Source: Bin5 sp022821545
GTDB lineage: Bacteria > Chloroflexota > Anaerolineae > Caldilineales > Caldilineaceae
Length of the DNA stretch: 64,000 bases
NCBI GenBank assembly: GCA_963664085.2
Contig: CAXXLO010000002.1
Span: 4,898,001 to 4,962,000, forward strand
Direction: 5' to 3'
Both the position numbers and the translations under genes were made by a program. Below are positions 8,276-16,015 of this stretch, piece after piece. Below the pieces are notes generated by a model. The model had not been told where the DNA came from. It saw nothing but the letters and a program-made list of their open reading frames with translations, and ran no database searches. Within the stretch, counting starts at the first letter, position 1. Each line of letters begins with the position of its first letter.

Positions 8276-8460
8276 GACTCCTCGACTGGCGGACTGGCGG
8301 ACTGACGGGTCCAGTTGCCGAAGGATAGGCAATGCAGCTGGCCCTTCAACTGAGTGGAGAGATACTACGGGGGAGAGGAGCGCGGAACTGTTTCCCTTAA
8401 TGCACAGTCGATCGCCTGGGCTGGGGCAGTTGGGTTATTCCGACTGCCTCTTTCTATTTG
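8276..8460 (+). ncRNA. ZTP (pfl) riboswitch with terminator, purH leader
   Basis: The conserved pfl-motif blocks occur in order. P1 is CTCCT (8278-8282) pairing with AGGAG (8376-8380). P1 is followed by C-GACTGGCG (8283-8291); the usual base before GAC is U. The 3' side of P2 is CTAC-GGGGGAG (8365-8375). The invariant CGCCTGGGC is at 8413-8421. Downstream is an intrinsic terminator, GGCAGTTGG (8425-8433) with CCGACTGCC (8440-8448), one G-U pair, 6-nt loop, then TCTTTCTATTT. CAGTCG (8405-8410) can instead pair with CGACTG (8441-8446) inside the terminator arm, giving an antiterminator. ZTP switches sense ZMP/ZTP, the AICAR substrate of PurH, and normally turn expression on. P2 here contains a long insertion with TTGCC/GGCAA. 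Confidence 0.8.
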
Positions 8461-8493
8461 CCGAAACCTTTGCGGATTTACGGGAGCGTCTCC

Positions 8494-10041
8494 ATGCCAA
8501 ACCAGCGCGCACTGATCTCGGTGTCCGACAAGACCGGACTGACTTCTTTTGCCCAGAAGCTGCACAACGCCGGAATCGAGCTGATCGCCAGCGGCGGCAC
8601 GGCCGCCCAACTTGCCGATGCCGGCCTGCCCGTCACACCCACCGAGACCCTTACCGGCTTCCCGGAGCTTCTGGACGGCCGCGTCAAAACGCTGCATCCG
8701 GCGATACACGGCGGCATTCTCGCCCGACGCACGCAGGACCATCTTGCTGAGCTGGAACGACAGGGTCTCCTCCCGATCGATCTGGTCGTCGTCAACCTCT
8801 ATCCCTTTCAGGAGACCGTTGCCGGGGAGGGCGTATCCCTGGCCGAAGCTGTTGAGCAGATCGACATCGGCGGTGTGGCCCTCTTGCGCGCAGCAGCCAA
8901 GAATTTTGAGTCTGTGACGGTCATTTGCGAACCGTCCGACTATGAACGAGTGGCGCCGGCCATTTCCGATGGGGGGTTGGGGGCAGAAACCAGACTGGCG
9001 CTGGCGCTGAAGGCTTTTCGCCATACGGCCGCTTACGATGCGGCCATCTCCAACTTTCTGGCAAGTCAGGAACTGCAGGGGCAGACGCAGGAAGAGGAAA
9101 TGTCCATACTGCCGGCGAAGATTCAACTAGATCTTGAACGCGTGCAGGTGATGCGCTACGGGGAAAACCCCCACCAGCAAGGAGCATTCTATCGGCATGG
9201 CAACGGCTCACCCGCTTTTGAGCAACTGCACGGCCAGGAGATGAGCTACAACAACTGGCTGGACCTGGACGGCAGCTGGCAGGCCGCTCAGGATTTCGAC
9301 GCACCGACCGTCGCCATCATCAAGCACAGCAATCCCTGCGGGCTCGCCTCTGCCGACACGTTGTCGTGCGCCTACGACAACGCCCTCGCCTCCGACCCGG
9401 TAAGCGCATTCGGCAGCATCATCTCCGTCAACCGTACGCTGGACAGGGCGACCGCCGAAAAGATGGCTAAGCTGTTCGTGGAGATTGTCGCCGCGCCCGG
9501 CTTTGACGAGGAGGCTCTGACCCTGCTCAGGCGCAAGAAAAACTTGCGCATTCTGCACGCCTGCGGCACTGCCCCTCACCCTCTCAATATCCGCACGGTC
9601 TACGGCGGGGCGCTCGTACAGGAGCCGGACGACAGCCAGCAGGACCTCGAGCCGACCGGCTGGCGCATCGTCACGCAAAACAGACCCGATGCATCACAGC
9701 TGGCTGACCTCGCCTTTGCCTGGCGCGTCTGCCGCCATGTCAAAAGCAACGCCATCGTTTACGTCAAGAATCGCGCAACCGTTGGCGTGGGGGCCGGCCA
9801 GATGAGCCGGGTAGATTCGGTCATGCTCGCCGGACACAAGGCCGGAGAAAGAGCACGCGGCGCGGTGATGGCGTCAGACGCTTTCTTTCCCTTTGCTGAC
9901 GGCATCGAGGCCGCGGCCGCACACGGAGTGGCCGCCGTTGTACAGCCCGGGGGCTCCATACGTGATGAGGAGGTCATAGCGTGTTGCGACCGGTTGGGCC
10001 TGGTAATGGCCTTCACCGGCACGCGGCATTTTCGGCACTGA
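8494..10041 (+). CDS. purH: bifunctional AICAR transformylase/IMP cyclohydrolase
   Basis: 515 residues, normal length. It performs the last two steps of IMP synthesis: formylation of AICAR (ZMP) with 10-formyl-THF, then ring closure. The N-terminal MGS-like cyclohydrolase domain has A-L-I-S-V-S-D-K-T-G and G-G-T-A, then G-R-V-K-T-L-H-P-x-I-H-G-G-I-L-A-R. The transformylase domain has R-Y-G-E-N-P-H-Q-Q, the K-H-S-N-P-C-G catalytic segment and S-D-A-F-F-P-F-A-D-G. The start is the ATG at 8494 (GGGAG 7 nt upstream); an in-frame TTG at 8458 would lie inside the terminator U-tract. The ZTP riboswitch immediately upstream fits feed-forward control by its own substrate. Confidence 0.96.
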   Translation: MPNQRALISVSDKTGLTSFAQKLHNAGIELIASGGTAAQLADAGLPVTPTETLTGFPELLDGRVKTLHPAIHGGILARRTQDHLAELERQGLLPIDLVVVNLYPFQETVAGEGVSLAEAVEQIDIGGVALLRAAAKNFESVTVICEPSDYERVAPAISDGGLGAETRLALALKAFRHTAAYDAAISNFLASQELQGQTQEEEMSILPAKIQLDLERVQVMRYGENPHQQGAFYRHGNGSPAFEQLHGQEMSYNNWLDLDGSWQAAQDFDAPTVAIIKHSNPCGLASADTLSCAYDNALASDPVSAFGSIISVNRTLDRATAEKMAKLFVEIVAAPGFDEEALTLLRRKKNLRILHACGTAPHPLNIRTVYGGALVQEPDDSQQDLEPTGWRIVTQNRPDASQLADLAFAWRVCRHVKSNAIVYVKNRATVGVGAGQMSRVDSVMLAGHKAGERARGAVMASDAFFPFADGIEAAAAHGVAAVVQPGGSIRDEEVIACCDRLGLVMAFTGTRHFRH

Positions 10042-10141
10042 TGCAGCAGTTGCGGTTCGTAGAAGGGCAACGGCAGCCACCGGGCGGTCAACGCCGGCCG
10101 CCGGCGCCAAACTACAGGACCTGCGCCGATTGGAGATGCTC

Positions 10142-11110
10142 ATGCATGTCCTCATCACAGGGGGCGCCGGATTCATCGGGAGCCACCTTGCTGACGCCCT
10201 GCTGGTTCGCGGCGACTCAGTCTCCGTTCTGGACAACCTCAGCACTGGTTCGGCGGAGAATATCCGCGGTTTTCTGGGCCATCGCCGCTTCAACTTTACT
10301 CAAGCCGCTCTTGACGACAGTTCGGCGCTGGAGGGACTCGCCCGCGGCGCCGACGCAATCGTGCATTTGGCGGCCGCGGTCGGCGTACACCTGATCCTGG
10401 AACACCCCACGCAAACTATCGAGACCAACGTTCTCGGCACCCACGCCCTGCTGGCAGCCGCCCGCCGCCATGGCTGCCAAACTCTAATAGCCAGCACGAG
10501 TGAAGTCTATGGCAAGAGCGAAGCCCTGCCCTTTTCCGAGGACGATGACCTGATCCTCGGGCCGCCCGACCGTACACGATGGGTCTACGCCGCCACCAAA
10601 CTTCTCGATGAGTTTCTCGCTCTCGCCGCGCACCAGGAGTTTGGACTGCCGCTCACAGTTATGCGCTTGTTCAATGTCGTAGGACCGCGACAGACGGGCC
10701 GTTTCGGAATGGTGCTGCCGAGGTTTGTCAGGCAGGCCCTGCGAGGGCAGCCGCTGACTGTCTACGGCGACGGCTTGCAGACTCGCTGCTTCTGTCACGT
10801 AGCTGATGTCGTGCAGGCAATCGTTGGACTGCTGGGCCGGACGTCAGCCAGCGGACAGATTTACAACATAGGCAGCAACCATGAGGTGACGATCCGCGAA
10901 CTGGCAGAACTGACAGTTGACCGTTCCGATTCAACATCGCCAATCCACTTTTTGCCCTACGACCAAGCCTATGCGGAAGGATTCGAGGACCTGCGCCGCC
11001 GCGTTCCGAAAATCTCAAAGATCGCCGGCGAAATCGGATGGACGCCTACTCACTTGTTGCCGGAAATCCTCGATGATATGATTGATTTTGAGAGGAGCAG
11101 GTTGACCTGA
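10142..11110 (+). CDS. NAD-dependent epimerase/dehydratase (UDP-glucose 4-epimerase-like)
   Basis: A 322-residue extended SDR. It begins M-H-V-L-I-T-G-G-A-G-F-I-G-S-H, the NAD(P)-binding glycine motif, followed by L-D-N-L-S-T-G as in GalE-type enzymes. Catalytic residues are visible as the T-S box I-A-S-T-S-E-V-Y-G and the Y-A-A-T-K (YxxxK) motif. Likely acts on a nucleotide sugar for surface glycans, though the exact reaction is not clear. The ATG at 10142 has GGAG 6 nt upstream; nearby in-frame TTG/ATG codons at 10130 and 10136 sit at or before that site. It follows purH by 100 nt and may be co-transcribed. Confidence 0.85.
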   Translation: MHVLITGGAGFIGSHLADALLVRGDSVSVLDNLSTGSAENIRGFLGHRRFNFTQAALDDSSALEGLARGADAIVHLAAAVGVHLILEHPTQTIETNVLGTHALLAAARRHGCQTLIASTSEVYGKSEALPFSEDDDLILGPPDRTRWVYAATKLLDEFLALAAHQEFGLPLTVMRLFNVVGPRQTGRFGMVLPRFVRQALRGQPLTVYGDGLQTRCFCHVADVVQAIVGLLGRTSASGQIYNIGSNHEVTIRELAELTVDRSDSTSPIHFLPYDQAYAEGFEDLRRRVPKISKIAGEIGWTPTHLLPEILDDMIDFERSRLT

Positions 11111-11187
11111 TACAGACATTTTTTCGGTAAGTCAGCCGGCGAACCTCTTGGTCTGGACCAGAAGCTACAGCTATAAGGAGATATGAA

Positions 11188-13578
11188 ATGAAAGCGCGTT
11201 TGATTGGAGGTATCTGCGTTCTTTTTGCTACAGCACTGACTTTAGGGTCGTTTTTCGCTTCCGATACCCACGCTCATGAAGACGGCGAAGCCCCCCCGGC
11301 TGCCCAGATTATAAATGACGAAGGCGGTGCAGTCAGGATTTCCGGGAGCGTCAACTATACCGCGCCCTATTTCACCATTGGCGTAGCCCAACCGCTAGTG
11401 ATTCTCGAAGATCAGGCCGGATTCGTGGATCGCAATGAACACTTCCTGATGCCGGTCGAATCCCAAACGATCGGCCAGATAACTTCAGATTTCTTTACGT
11501 CGCCCTTCGAGTATTCGCTTGCCCTGCCGATTGAACCACAGGGTAGCTACCGCGACGTCGACAATGATGACTCAGAAGACCAGGGGGTTCAGGTTTTCGC
11601 CATCGCATACTGGGACAATACCTTTGGCGATCCCTTCCTGGAGGAGAGGGATCTCTACGGCGGCGGCTGGTCGACAGCTTACGCTTCGACCCGCATAAGC
11701 GACGAGATCGAAACGGAACGGGAAATCGTCGGCGGGGTCTTCCTCGTCTACGCGCCCGACGCTGAGCAAGGCTTTCCCTCCGGCTTCGGCGAAGACGGGC
11801 TCCTCTTTACCGACGATGACCCAATCGTGATCCTGCCTCAAGGGTATACGATCGTAAACCTGGACTCCGAGCCATTCAGCTTCGACCGTTCGCGCAACCC
11901 TGTCGTCGATCTGATCGAACCGGAGGGCATCGCACTCGTCGACTACTCCGATCAGTCCTATCCCGACGCATTCAACTCACTGATCGATCTGCTGAAGAAT
12001 GAATACGCGTTTACCGAGTATAAGGGAATAGACTGGGAGGCGAAGAGGACGGAGTTCCTGCCCCGCTTCGAGACTGCCGCGGCCGATGAGGATTCTCGGG
12101 ACTACCAGCGGGCGCTGCGCGACTTCAGCTGGTCGATTCCTGACGGTCATGTGAGCGGCCCCTTCATTCGCGAAGATTTCCAGCAGGACATCGCCGGCGG
12201 ACTCGGCATTGCGATACGAGAGACCGTGGAAGGACCGGTGATCGTCAATTTCGTCACTGAAGGCAGCCCGGCTGAGGAAGCCGGCATCACGCTTGGCACT
12301 GAGATCGTTTCCATTGACGGTGTGCCGATCGCCGACGTCATCAGCAACGCCGTGGCCCATTCCGCGCCCTTCAGCACCGGTCACTTCCAGCGCCTGCAAC
12401 AGATGCGCTATGCGGTCCGCTTCCCGATCGAGACGGAGGTCGAGCTGACCTGGAAAGACGCGGACGGCGAAGAGGTGACGGAAACGATGAAGGTTATCGG
12501 CGAGTACGACAGCTTCAGCTTTTCCTCCTTTGCAAGGGGGACAACCGGGTTCGAAATCCCAGTTGATTATAAGCTACTGGAAGCGGACGAGTACGGCGAG
12601 AACGATTACGGCTACGTTAAGATCGACAGCTTCTCCGACAACAGCGTGTTGACCGTGCAGCTGTGGGAGCGCATGATTCGCACTTTGAAGCGTTACGCCG
12701 TAAATGGCCTCATCATCGACATGCGCCAGAATGGGGGTGGCAGCGGCTTTCTCGCCGACCAGATGGCCGCCTACTTCTTCCACGAGCCGCATGTCCTCGG
12801 CAACTCCGGTTTCTACGATGAGGACCGCGGCGAATTCTACATCGATCCGGACGGGGCGGACCGCTACTACCTGCCGGCCGAAGACCTGCGATACGATGGC
12901 GAAGTCGTTGTCATCGTCGGCCCGTTCTGCCTCAGCGCTTGTGAGTTTTTCTCTTACGACTTGACAATCGATGACCGCGCCTCCATCGTCGGCCACTACC
13001 CCACCGGCGGGCTGGGCGGCAGCATCAAGAGCATTAAGATGCCCGACGATGAGTACTTCACGTTTACCATCGGGCGAGCCGTTGATGCCGACGGCGAGAT
13101 CCACATCGAGGGCATTGGCGTGGTGCCTACGGTACTCGTGCCGGTTACGAGAGAGACCCTACTGGCGGACGAAGATGACGACTTTCTGCTCGACGCCGCC
13201 GTAGCACACCTCGACTCACTGCTGGCTGTCGAAACCATTGACGGCGGCGAGATCGCATTGGGCGATGTCGTCACGGGAACGCTTGCAGCCCAAACGGTGG
13301 TTCGGTACACTCTTCCGCTCTCCGCGGGTGACGTAATCAGCATCTTCGCCCGCAGCGAAGAGTTCGATACCTACCTGGCCCTCTATCTGGACGGCGATTC
13401 GCCGATCATGACGGATGACGATTCATATGATTCAGACGCCGCGCTGGAGGAACTGGAGGTTCCCGGCGATCTGCAGCTGATCGTCGAAGTCAGCTCTGCA
13501 TTGGGCGATGAGGAGGGGACTTACACTCTGGAGGTCGTCGACGTTTCGGAGGAGGAGGCTGACTCCGACGACGGATAA
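11188..13578 (+). CDS. S41-family protease with PDZ-like and PPC domains
   Basis: A 796-residue exported protein. A signal peptide covers residues 1-~29 (ends A-H-A-H-E). A long N-terminal beta-rich region follows, then a D-G-H-V box near 315, a PDZ-like domain at ~330-395 (G-L-G-I-A-I to I-D-G-V-P-I), and the S41 catalytic core at ~470-660. That core contains I-D-M-R-Q-N-G-G-G-S and the nucleophile box C-L-S-A-C-E, serine at residue 583. The C-terminal ~100 residues resemble a bacterial pre-peptidase (PPC) beta domain: G-T-L-x-A-Q-T-V-V-R-Y-T-L-P-L-S-A-G-D. AAGGAG lies 7 nt before the ATG. It is probably an extracytoplasmic tail-specific or tricorn-type protease; substrate unknown. A strong terminator follows at 13631-13663. 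Confidence 0.88.
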   Translation: MKARLIGGICVLFATALTLGSFFASDTHAHEDGEAPPAAQIINDEGGAVRISGSVNYTAPYFTIGVAQPLVILEDQAGFVDRNEHFLMPVESQTIGQITSDFFTSPFEYSLALPIEPQGSYRDVDNDDSEDQGVQVFAIAYWDNTFGDPFLEERDLYGGGWSTAYASTRISDEIETEREIVGGVFLVYAPDAEQGFPSGFGEDGLLFTDDDPIVILPQGYTIVNLDSEPFSFDRSRNPVVDLIEPEGIALVDYSDQSYPDAFNSLIDLLKNEYAFTEYKGIDWEAKRTEFLPRFETAAADEDSRDYQRALRDFSWSIPDGHVSGPFIREDFQQDIAGGLGIAIRETVEGPVIVNFVTEGSPAEEAGITLGTEIVSIDGVPIADVISNAVAHSAPFSTGHFQRLQQMRYAVRFPIETEVELTWKDADGEEVTETMKVIGEYDSFSFSSFARGTTGFEIPVDYKLLEADEYGENDYGYVKIDSFSDNSVLTVQLWERMIRTLKRYAVNGLIIDMRQNGGGSGFLADQMAAYFFHEPHVLGNSGFYDEDRGEFYIDPDGADRYYLPAEDLRYDGEVVVIVGPFCLSACEFFSYDLTIDDRASIVGHYPTGGLGGSIKSIKMPDDEYFTFTIGRAVDADGEIHIEGIGVVPTVLVPVTRETLLADEDDDFLLDAAVAHLDSLLAVETIDGGEIALGDVVTGTLAAQTVVRYTLPLSAGDVISIFARSEEFDTYLALYLDGDSPIMTDDDSYDSDAALEELEVPGDLQLIVEVSSALGDEEGTYTLEVVDVSEEEADSDDG

Positions 13579-13591
13579 CGGTGCGAGGATT

Positions 13592-13623
13592 GAGTAGAAT
13601 AGAGTAGAGTAGAGTAGAGTAGA
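13592..13623 (+). repeat. pentanucleotide tandem repeat (GAGTA)n
   Basis: About six copies of GAGTA, one altered to GAATA, lie between the S41 protease stop codon and its terminator. A low-complexity tract of this sort is prone to slippage; no coding role. Confidence 0.9.
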
Positions 13624-13630
13624 TTGACCT

Positions 13631-13663
13631 GTGAGAGGGGCGGCGCCCCTCTCACTTTCTTTT
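13631..13663 (+). terminator. strong intrinsic terminator after the S41 protease
   Basis: An 11-bp perfect stem (gtgagaggggc with gcccctctcac, 3-nt loop) is followed by TTTCTTTT. It separates the protease from the convergent M24 peptidase. Confidence 0.9.
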
Positions 13664-13675
13664 GCCATCGCCTCC

Positions 13676-14908
13676 CTAACCCTTCATCGGTATGACCAGG
13701 TCATAGGGATAGTCAGAGAGCCAGATTAGTTCGCCCTCCTCGTTGTAGGCGACCGCGTCCTCGACGCGCACACCAAATCCCCGACTGGGATAATACAGTC
13801 CTGGCTCAATCGTCACCACGTGGCCGGGCAACAGGACCGATTTCTCGCCCGCGGCATGGCTGAAATTCGGCCCTTCATGAATCTCCAGGCCGATGCCGTG
13901 GCCAAGGCCATGGACGTAACCTTCTTCCGTCCCTGGATGGCTGCGCACCGTCTTGTGACCCTTGCTCTCGTAGTAGTCGCAGGTCATGATCTGATACTCA
14001 CGCAGCGGCCGGCCCAGCTCCAGATCGGCCATGACACGGTCGAAGATCTCCTTAGTCTGGTCGTAAGCCTCCTGAACTTCGTCGGTTGCATAGCCCAGAC
14101 TCCAGGTGCGAGTCAAGTCGTGGAAATAACCTTCTTCCGTTGTCGGAAATATGTCGAAGATGATGGAGCGGCCCAGCTGCAACGGCATCGTCGGATCGCC
14201 GGCGTTGTGAGGCACACCTGCATCCCGGCCCTGTGAAAAGATGGTGCCGTGGTCCTCCTGCAACCCGTTGGCGTGCAGCCGGCCGCGCATGAACCCCTTT
14301 ACGTCGCCGATAGTAAGCGGCTCCCCATCTGCCTTCAGCAGAATCTCGTCCCGGCCCACTTTGTGCCCCTGGATGAACGCCTGCACGTCCCCCACCACCG
14401 AACACGTATGCCGTCCAGCGCGCTTCAGGATTTCCAGTTCGGAGTCGTCCTTGGTGACGAATGCCTGGCTGAAAAGAGTTTGGCCGTATTCGCCGACGAT
14501 CTCTATGCCCTCAATCTGCTCCTTCACTTTTGCCATCAGCGCCAGCGACGCGCCGGCATCCTGCATGCCGTAAACTCCGACCCGACCGCGCAGTCCGACC
14601 ATCTCCATCGCGCGGGAAATGTAAGCTGCCGCCGCCGCCAGCCGGTCGCCCTCAAACTCCTTGAGCAGCTGGTAACCGTTAAAGTGATCTTCCCGGTTGA
14701 CCGTGCGCAGACCGGTGGCTGCCGCGGTGTCCCGTTCCATCATGCCGTGAACCAGTGTCAACTCTTCACCGCGCGGCTTGAGCAGGAGGGCCCCCTCAAA
14801 GAACCCGCCGCTTGTCAGGTATCGCATAACGGGGCCATGCCCCTCTCCAAGCACCAGAAAACCGTCCAGATTGCGTTCTTCCATCAGTCTATCCAGGTCT
14901 CTCTTCAT
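13676..14908 (-). CDS. M24-family aminopeptidase (Xaa-Pro peptidase-like)
   Basis: 410 residues from the ATG at 14908, which has GAGAGG upstream. The frame stays open far upstream to 15643, but that extension is antisense to the ABC ATPase gene and has no family features. An N-terminal creatinase-like domain is followed by the pita-bread metallopeptidase fold. All five metal ligands are readable: D and D in I-I-F-D-I-F-P-x-x-x-x-x-Y-F-H-D-L-T-R-T, H in G-L-G-H-G-I-G-L-x-I-H-E-G-P, E in T-I-E-P-G-L-Y, and E in V-R-V-E-D. Such enzymes cleave X-Pro bonds or act as related dipeptidases. It is transcribed divergently from the ABC transporter at 15203; the 294-nt gap holds a 16-bp-period repeat. 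Confidence 0.92.
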   Translation of the reverse strand: MKRDLDRLMEERNLDGFLVLGEGHGPVMRYLTSGGFFEGALLLKPRGEELTLVHGMMERDTAAATGLRTVNREDHFNGYQLLKEFEGDRLAAAAAYISRAMEMVGLRGRVGVYGMQDAGASLALMAKVKEQIEGIEIVGEYGQTLFSQAFVTKDDSELEILKRAGRHTCSVVGDVQAFIQGHKVGRDEILLKADGEPLTIGDVKGFMRGRLHANGLQEDHGTIFSQGRDAGVPHNAGDPTMPLQLGRSIIFDIFPTTEEGYFHDLTRTWSLGYATDEVQEAYDQTKEIFDRVMADLELGRPLREYQIMTCDYYESKGHKTVRSHPGTEEGYVHGLGHGIGLEIHEGPNFSHAAGEKSVLLPGHVVTIEPGLYYPSRGFGVRVEDAVAYNEEGELIWLSDYPYDLVIPMKG

Positions 14909-14965
14909 CCCATTCCTCTCTGTCTCGCATGAGGCCGACTTTCTTTGCGGCGCGCCGAGTTTTCC

Positions 14966-15009
14966 AACACAGCAAGTCTTAAACACAGCCAGTTTTAAAC
15001 GCAGCCAGT
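14966..15009. repeat. three direct repeats with 16-bp period
   Basis: AACACAGCAAGT (14966-14977), AACACAGCCAGT (14982-14993) and AACGCAGCCAGT (14998-15009) are spaced exactly 16 bp apart. They lie between the divergent M24 peptidase and ABC transporter genes, 58 nt upstream of the peptidase ATG. An operator is possible; no regulator is identifiable. Confidence 0.7.
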
Positions 15010-15202
15010 GAAGGCTAACATTCGGCGGGGGAGAATCCAAACGTGGAATGCCGGAGAAGGGCGCCCGAAGAAGCGCGCTCCGGCAGACGCCGACTCCGGG
15101 ATTGCCGCCTCCGACACTTTCCGCGCCCCCGCTTTCCACTGATAGAATGAGACTGAAGAGCATGTCGACGGCGATGACCCTGGTCCCCTGCGTGAACTGG
15201 CG

Positions 15203-16015
15203 ATGATCGAGACTGCGAATAATGACGGACAGGCGCCGGAAAAGCCGCCGCCGCTGGTGCGAATAGACACATTGGGCAAGTCTTTCCATGAGGCGGGGCA
15301 GGAGAACTGTGTGCTGGAAGCGGTAGACTGCTCTATTGCGGCCGGCCAGTTCATTTGCCTTCTGGGGAAATCCGGCAGCGGCAAGAGCACACTCCTGAAT
15401 CTCATCTCCGGTATCGACCGTCCTACCGGGGGCCGGGTCTACATTCGAGAGCAGGGCAGTGAAGTCGAGCTGACCGGCCTGAGCGAACACCAGCGTACGC
15501 TTTTCCGCCGTCGCAATATCGGGATCGTCTTCCAATTCTTCAATCTGATTCCAACGCTTACCGTACTCGAAAACGTCGCTCTGCCGGTCGAGCTGGCAGG
15601 CCGGGACAGAAAGGGCCACCGCCGCGCCGAAACCCTGCTGCATCGCGTCGGCCTGGGTGACCGCCTCGACTCCTTCCCCGACCGGCTAAGCGGAGGCGAA
15701 CAACAGCGCGTCGCCATCGCACGCGCTCTCATCCACGACCCGGTCCTGCTGCTGGCTGACGAGCCAACCGGCAACCTGGATGAGGGAACGGGCGACACAG
15801 TTCTGAAACTGCTGCTGGAGCTGAGCCGCGACGCGGGGAAGACTCTCATCATGGCAACGCACGATGAGGATATTGCCAGCCTCGCCGACGCGGTCTATTT
15901 CCTGGAACGGGGACAGCTGGTCTCACGCCATACGCCGGCCCCGAATGCAGAACCAGAATCGGACGTAGAGCAGGCGCTGCGGCGCGGCGCCAATACCGCA
16001 GCTCCGCAGCGATGA
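15203..16015 (+). CDS. ABC transporter ATP-binding protein (MacB/LolD type)
   Basis: 270 residues. Walker A G-K-S-G-S-G-K-S-T (55-63), Q-loop in I-V-F-Q-F-F-N-L-I-P-T-L-T, ABC signature L-S-G-G-E-Q-Q-R-V-A-I-A-R-A, Walker B L-L-L-A-D-E-P-T-G-N-L-D and switch H in M-A-T-H-D. The F-Q-x-F-N-L-I-P-T-L-T and E-P-T-G-N-L-D wording is characteristic of the MacB/LolD/FtsE subfamily, which powers lipoprotein release or export rather than uptake. It overlaps the permease gene by 4 nt (ATGA). The start is ATG with only a weak upstream purine run; TAGAAT preceded by TGA (15143-15148) may be an extended -10. Confidence 0.93.
   Translation: MIETANNDGQAPEKPPPLVRIDTLGKSFHEAGQENCVLEAVDCSIAAGQFICLLGKSGSGKSTLLNLISGIDRPTGGRVYIREQGSEVELTGLSEHQRTLFRRRNIGIVFQFFNLIPTLTVLENVALPVELAGRDRKGHRRAETLLHRVGLGDRLDSFPDRLSGGEQQRVAIARALIHDPVLLLADEPTGNLDEGTGDTVLKLLLELSRDAGKTLIMATHDEDIASLADAVYFLERGQLVSRHTPAPNAEPESDVEQALRRGANTAAPQR

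Noticed and set aside
14909..15643. N-terminal extension of the M24 peptidase frame
   Set aside because: Runs antisense through the ABC ATPase gene. The peptidase fold and a ribosome site begin at 14908.
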